This document shows positions 38,406 through 40,260 of a stretch of 40,260 bases of DNA, in pieces. Each line of letters starts with the position of its first letter. The stretch's first letter is position 1. The stretch is taken from NCBI GenBank assembly GCA_048498995.1, contig JBEHWX010000054.1, positions 1-40,260 on the forward strand, read 5' to 3'. This stretch comes from JBEHWX01 sp048498995. Its GTDB lineage: Bacteria > Bacteroidota > Ignavibacteria > OLB7. The position numbers were made by a program, and so were the translations under genes. The notes under the pieces were generated by a model. The model did no database searches. It was not told the DNA's origin and worked only from the letters and a program-made list of their open reading frames with translations.

Positions 38406-40109
38406 ATGAACTACAAGTATTATCCGGAGCGTCCGAGCCGCCTCACCGCGGAGTTCGTGCGAGAGGAATACGCGAGCCTGACCGCGAGAATCGAGGGGGC
38501 GGAGAACGCCGAGACGGCCGATGCCTGGCTGGCGCTGTACGACGACTGGAACGCGCTGAAGGCCTATGTCAACGGCGAGGGGAGCCGCATCAACTTCAAC
38601 CAGTCGAAGGACATGAACGACCCCCGGTGGGACGAGGCCGATCGTTACTACCGCGAGGAGGTGATGCCGGCGGCCGACAACGGAAACTCCGTGATGGTCA
38701 ACGCGCTGCTCGGCAGCCGTCACAAGGACGGGATCGCCGAGAAGTACGGCGAGTACCTGATCCGCGCGCTCAAGACCTCGGTCGAGCCGCTGGCGCCGAT
38801 CAACAGCGATCTGCGCGTGAAGGCCAGCGACCTGGTCAACCGCTACGACAAGCTCGTCGCCTCCGGCGAGGTGATGGTCAAGGGAGAGAAGGTGACGCTC
38901 GCGGTTGCCCGCAGCATGCAGAGCTCCGAGGATGCCGACACCCGCAAGGAAGCGTTCTTCGCGCACCGCGCCTGGTATCTGGAGAATCACGACGAGCTGG
39001 CCTCGATCTTCGATCAGCTTGTGAAGCTGCGCGATCAGATGGGGCGCAACCTCGGCCACGACAACTTCATCCCGCTCGGCTACAACGGCATGGGGCGCAC
39101 CGACTACGGTCCGGAGGATGTCTCCCGTTTCCGCGAGTCGATCCGCCGTTTCGCCGTGCCGCTGCAGAAGAAGCTCTTCGAGCGCCAGGCCAGCGAGCTC
39201 GGCGCCGAGAGCCTGAAGCCGTGGGATGCCGGCTACACGCCGTCGCTGACGCTGCCGAGCGGCATCGCCCCGGTGGAGATGCAGCTCGAGAAGGCGCAGC
39301 GCGTGTTCGATTCCCTCTCGCCGGAGCTCGGCGGGCACTTCGCCCGGATGCGCCAGGAGGGGCTGATCGATCTGGAGAACCGCAAGGGAAAGCGCGCCGG
39401 CGCCTACTGCACGTCGTTCCCGGACGAGGGACGCGTGGCGATCTTCTGCAACTCCACCGGTGACGAGGGGGACGTCTCGACGCTGATGCACGAGATGGGG
39501 CATGCCTTCCAGGGATGGGAGAGCCAGCCGATCCCGACCGTCGACCTGCAGTGGCCGACCTCGGACGCCTGCGAGGTCCACTCGATGGGAATGGAGTATC
39601 TGTCGATGCGCCACATGGACGAGTTCTTCAGCGAGGAGCACGTCACCAAGTACCGCCGCTCCCGCTGGAAGGATTCGGTCGAGATCATCTGCTACATCGC
39701 CGTCGTCGACGAGTTCCAGCACTGGGTCTACCAGAACCCGAACGTCACGACCGAGGAGCGGGACCGGAAGTGGAACGAGCTGTGGGATGTCTACAAGCCG
39801 GGGATCGACTTCGGCGGCATGGACGACTACAAGCAGGCCCGCTGGTACGCGCAGGGGCACATCTACTGGATGCCCTTCTACTACATCGATTACGCGATCG
39901 CCGAGACCGGCGCCATGCAGCTTGCGCTGATGGACGCAGAGGATCACGAGCGCGCCATGGAGACCTACATCAAGCTCTGCCGCATCGGCGGCACGATGAG
40001 CGTGCTGGACATCTTCAAGGCGGCCGGCCTCCGCTCGCCGTTCGATCCGCAGGTGATGAGCGAGCTGATGGCGCATGCCGCCAGCGAGCTCGGCATCTCG
40101 ATGAACTGA
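38406..40109 (+). CDS. M3-family oligoendopeptidase (PepF-like)
   Basis: A 567-residue zinc metallopeptidase of clan MA, family M3. The active site is HEMGH at 362-366 (His362, Glu363, His366) with third zinc ligand Glu390 in DACEVHSMGMEYLS, 24 residues downstream as expected. The C-terminal half has the family's closing FKAAGLRSPFDPQVMSEL. There is no signal peptide, so it probably degrades short peptides in the cytoplasm. Length matches PepF-like enzymes. It begins MNYKYYPERP, and GAAGG lies about 9 nt upstream of the ATG. No partner gene is present within the remaining 150 bp. Confidence 0.95.
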   Translation: MNYKYYPERPSRLTAEFVREEYASLTARIEGAENAETADAWLALYDDWNALKAYVNGEGSRINFNQSKDMNDPRWDEADRYYREEVMPAADNGNSVMVNALLGSRHKDGIAEKYGEYLIRALKTSVEPLAPINSDLRVKASDLVNRYDKLVASGEVMVKGEKVTLAVARSMQSSEDADTRKEAFFAHRAWYLENHDELASIFDQLVKLRDQMGRNLGHDNFIPLGYNGMGRTDYGPEDVSRFRESIRRFAVPLQKKLFERQASELGAESLKPWDAGYTPSLTLPSGIAPVEMQLEKAQRVFDSLSPELGGHFARMRQEGLIDLENRKGKRAGAYCTSFPDEGRVAIFCNSTGDEGDVSTLMHEMGHAFQGWESQPIPTVDLQWPTSDACEVHSMGMEYLSMRHMDEFFSEEHVTKYRRSRWKDSVEIICYIAVVDEFQHWVYQNPNVTTEERDRKWNELWDVYKPGIDFGGMDDYKQARWYAQGHIYWMPFYYIDYAIAETGAMQLALMDAEDHERAMETYIKLCRIGGTMSVLDIFKAAGLRSPFDPQVMSELMAHAASELGISMN

Positions 40110-40228
40110 TTTCCGTTCATCGCCTCGCCTTTCGCCGCGGGGATCCCCCTCCGGGAGCCCCACGGCCCGTTTCGGATCGGGGCGGCGCTCGCGAGGCGCG
40201 TATCCCCACGCTCTCCCACCCCGGAAGC

Positions 40229-40260
40229 CGTTCGGGAAACCTTCCCGGGGAAACCTTCCC
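40229..40260. repeat. Direct repeat at window end
   Basis: ggaaaccttccc is repeated twice in 32 bp; it continues to the end of the window, so the array may extend further. Confidence 0.7.

Noticed and set aside
37977..40163. Upstream extension of the P-type ATPase reading frame
   Set aside because: It runs opposite the M3 peptidase gene and contains no family features; the ATPase family starts at 37976.

Overview
This is a GC-rich bacterial chromosome segment of about 40 kb. It carries 33 protein genes, and I saw no rRNA, tRNA, phage or transposase gene. Several signs point to the FCB supergroup (Bacteroidota/Ignavibacteriota/Kapaibacteriota-like); this is inference. They are a type IX secretion C-terminal sorting domain (gene at 20143-20667), a subclass B1 metallo-beta-lactamase, a large TPR/DUF3857/transglutaminase protein, and promoter-like TAnnTTTG or TAnnTT boxes. 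The base composition is unusually GC-rich for most of Bacteroidota, so a deep or less-studied FCB lineage is more likely than a classical one.

Layout. (1) 0.35-3.0 kb, minus strand: a GyrI-like protein, a membrane protein, an exported VOC protein, and an ArsR repressor overlapping an AHSA1/SRPBCC gene, with a clear dyad operator in front of arsR. (2) 3.1-3.5 kb: an island of short repeats and hairpins. (3) 3.6-11.0 kb, minus: a cupin, a B1 metallo-beta-lactamase, a 1250-residue TPR/DUF3857/transglutaminase protein, and a membrane protein with three winged-helix-like modules. (4) 11.7-16.3 kb, minus: a small membrane protein, a YceI protein, a redox set (diheme lipoprotein, CxxCH outer-membrane barrel, Rieske protein), and a double zinc ribbon. 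(5) 16.5-19.9 kb, plus: a 1119-residue STAND ATPase with a C-terminal SARP-like winged helix and BTAD, preceded by a striking dyad/hairpin. (6) 20.1-22.0 kb, minus: a T9SS cargo gene and a repetitive surface protein. (7) 22.7-33.8 kb, plus: a CPBP protease, an RlmI-like methyltransferase, membrane proteins and lipoproteins, a CAP-domain protein, an F420/NADP oxidoreductase-like protein, DUF4259 and DUF4261-like proteins, three DUF3592 paralogues, and serS. (8) 34.1-38.0 kb, minus: comB-like and a P-type cation ATPase. (9) 38.4-40.1 kb, plus: an M3 oligoendopeptidase.

The window mixes housekeeping genes (serS, rlmI-like, M3 peptidase, cation pump) with many cell-envelope genes. Its most distinctive feature is the intergenic DNA. 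Nearly every longer gap carries 9-15 bp tandem arrays, two near-identical 30-bp perfect palindromes that differ only by a compensatory pair, a hairpin family beginning GGTAGGCGCAC, and a separate 28-bp interspersed repeat. The best candidate for undescribed biology is the STAND-SARP regulator at 16.56 kb. It has reversed AfsR-like domain order and a 16-bp stem whose 7-nt loop holds its first in-frame ATG.
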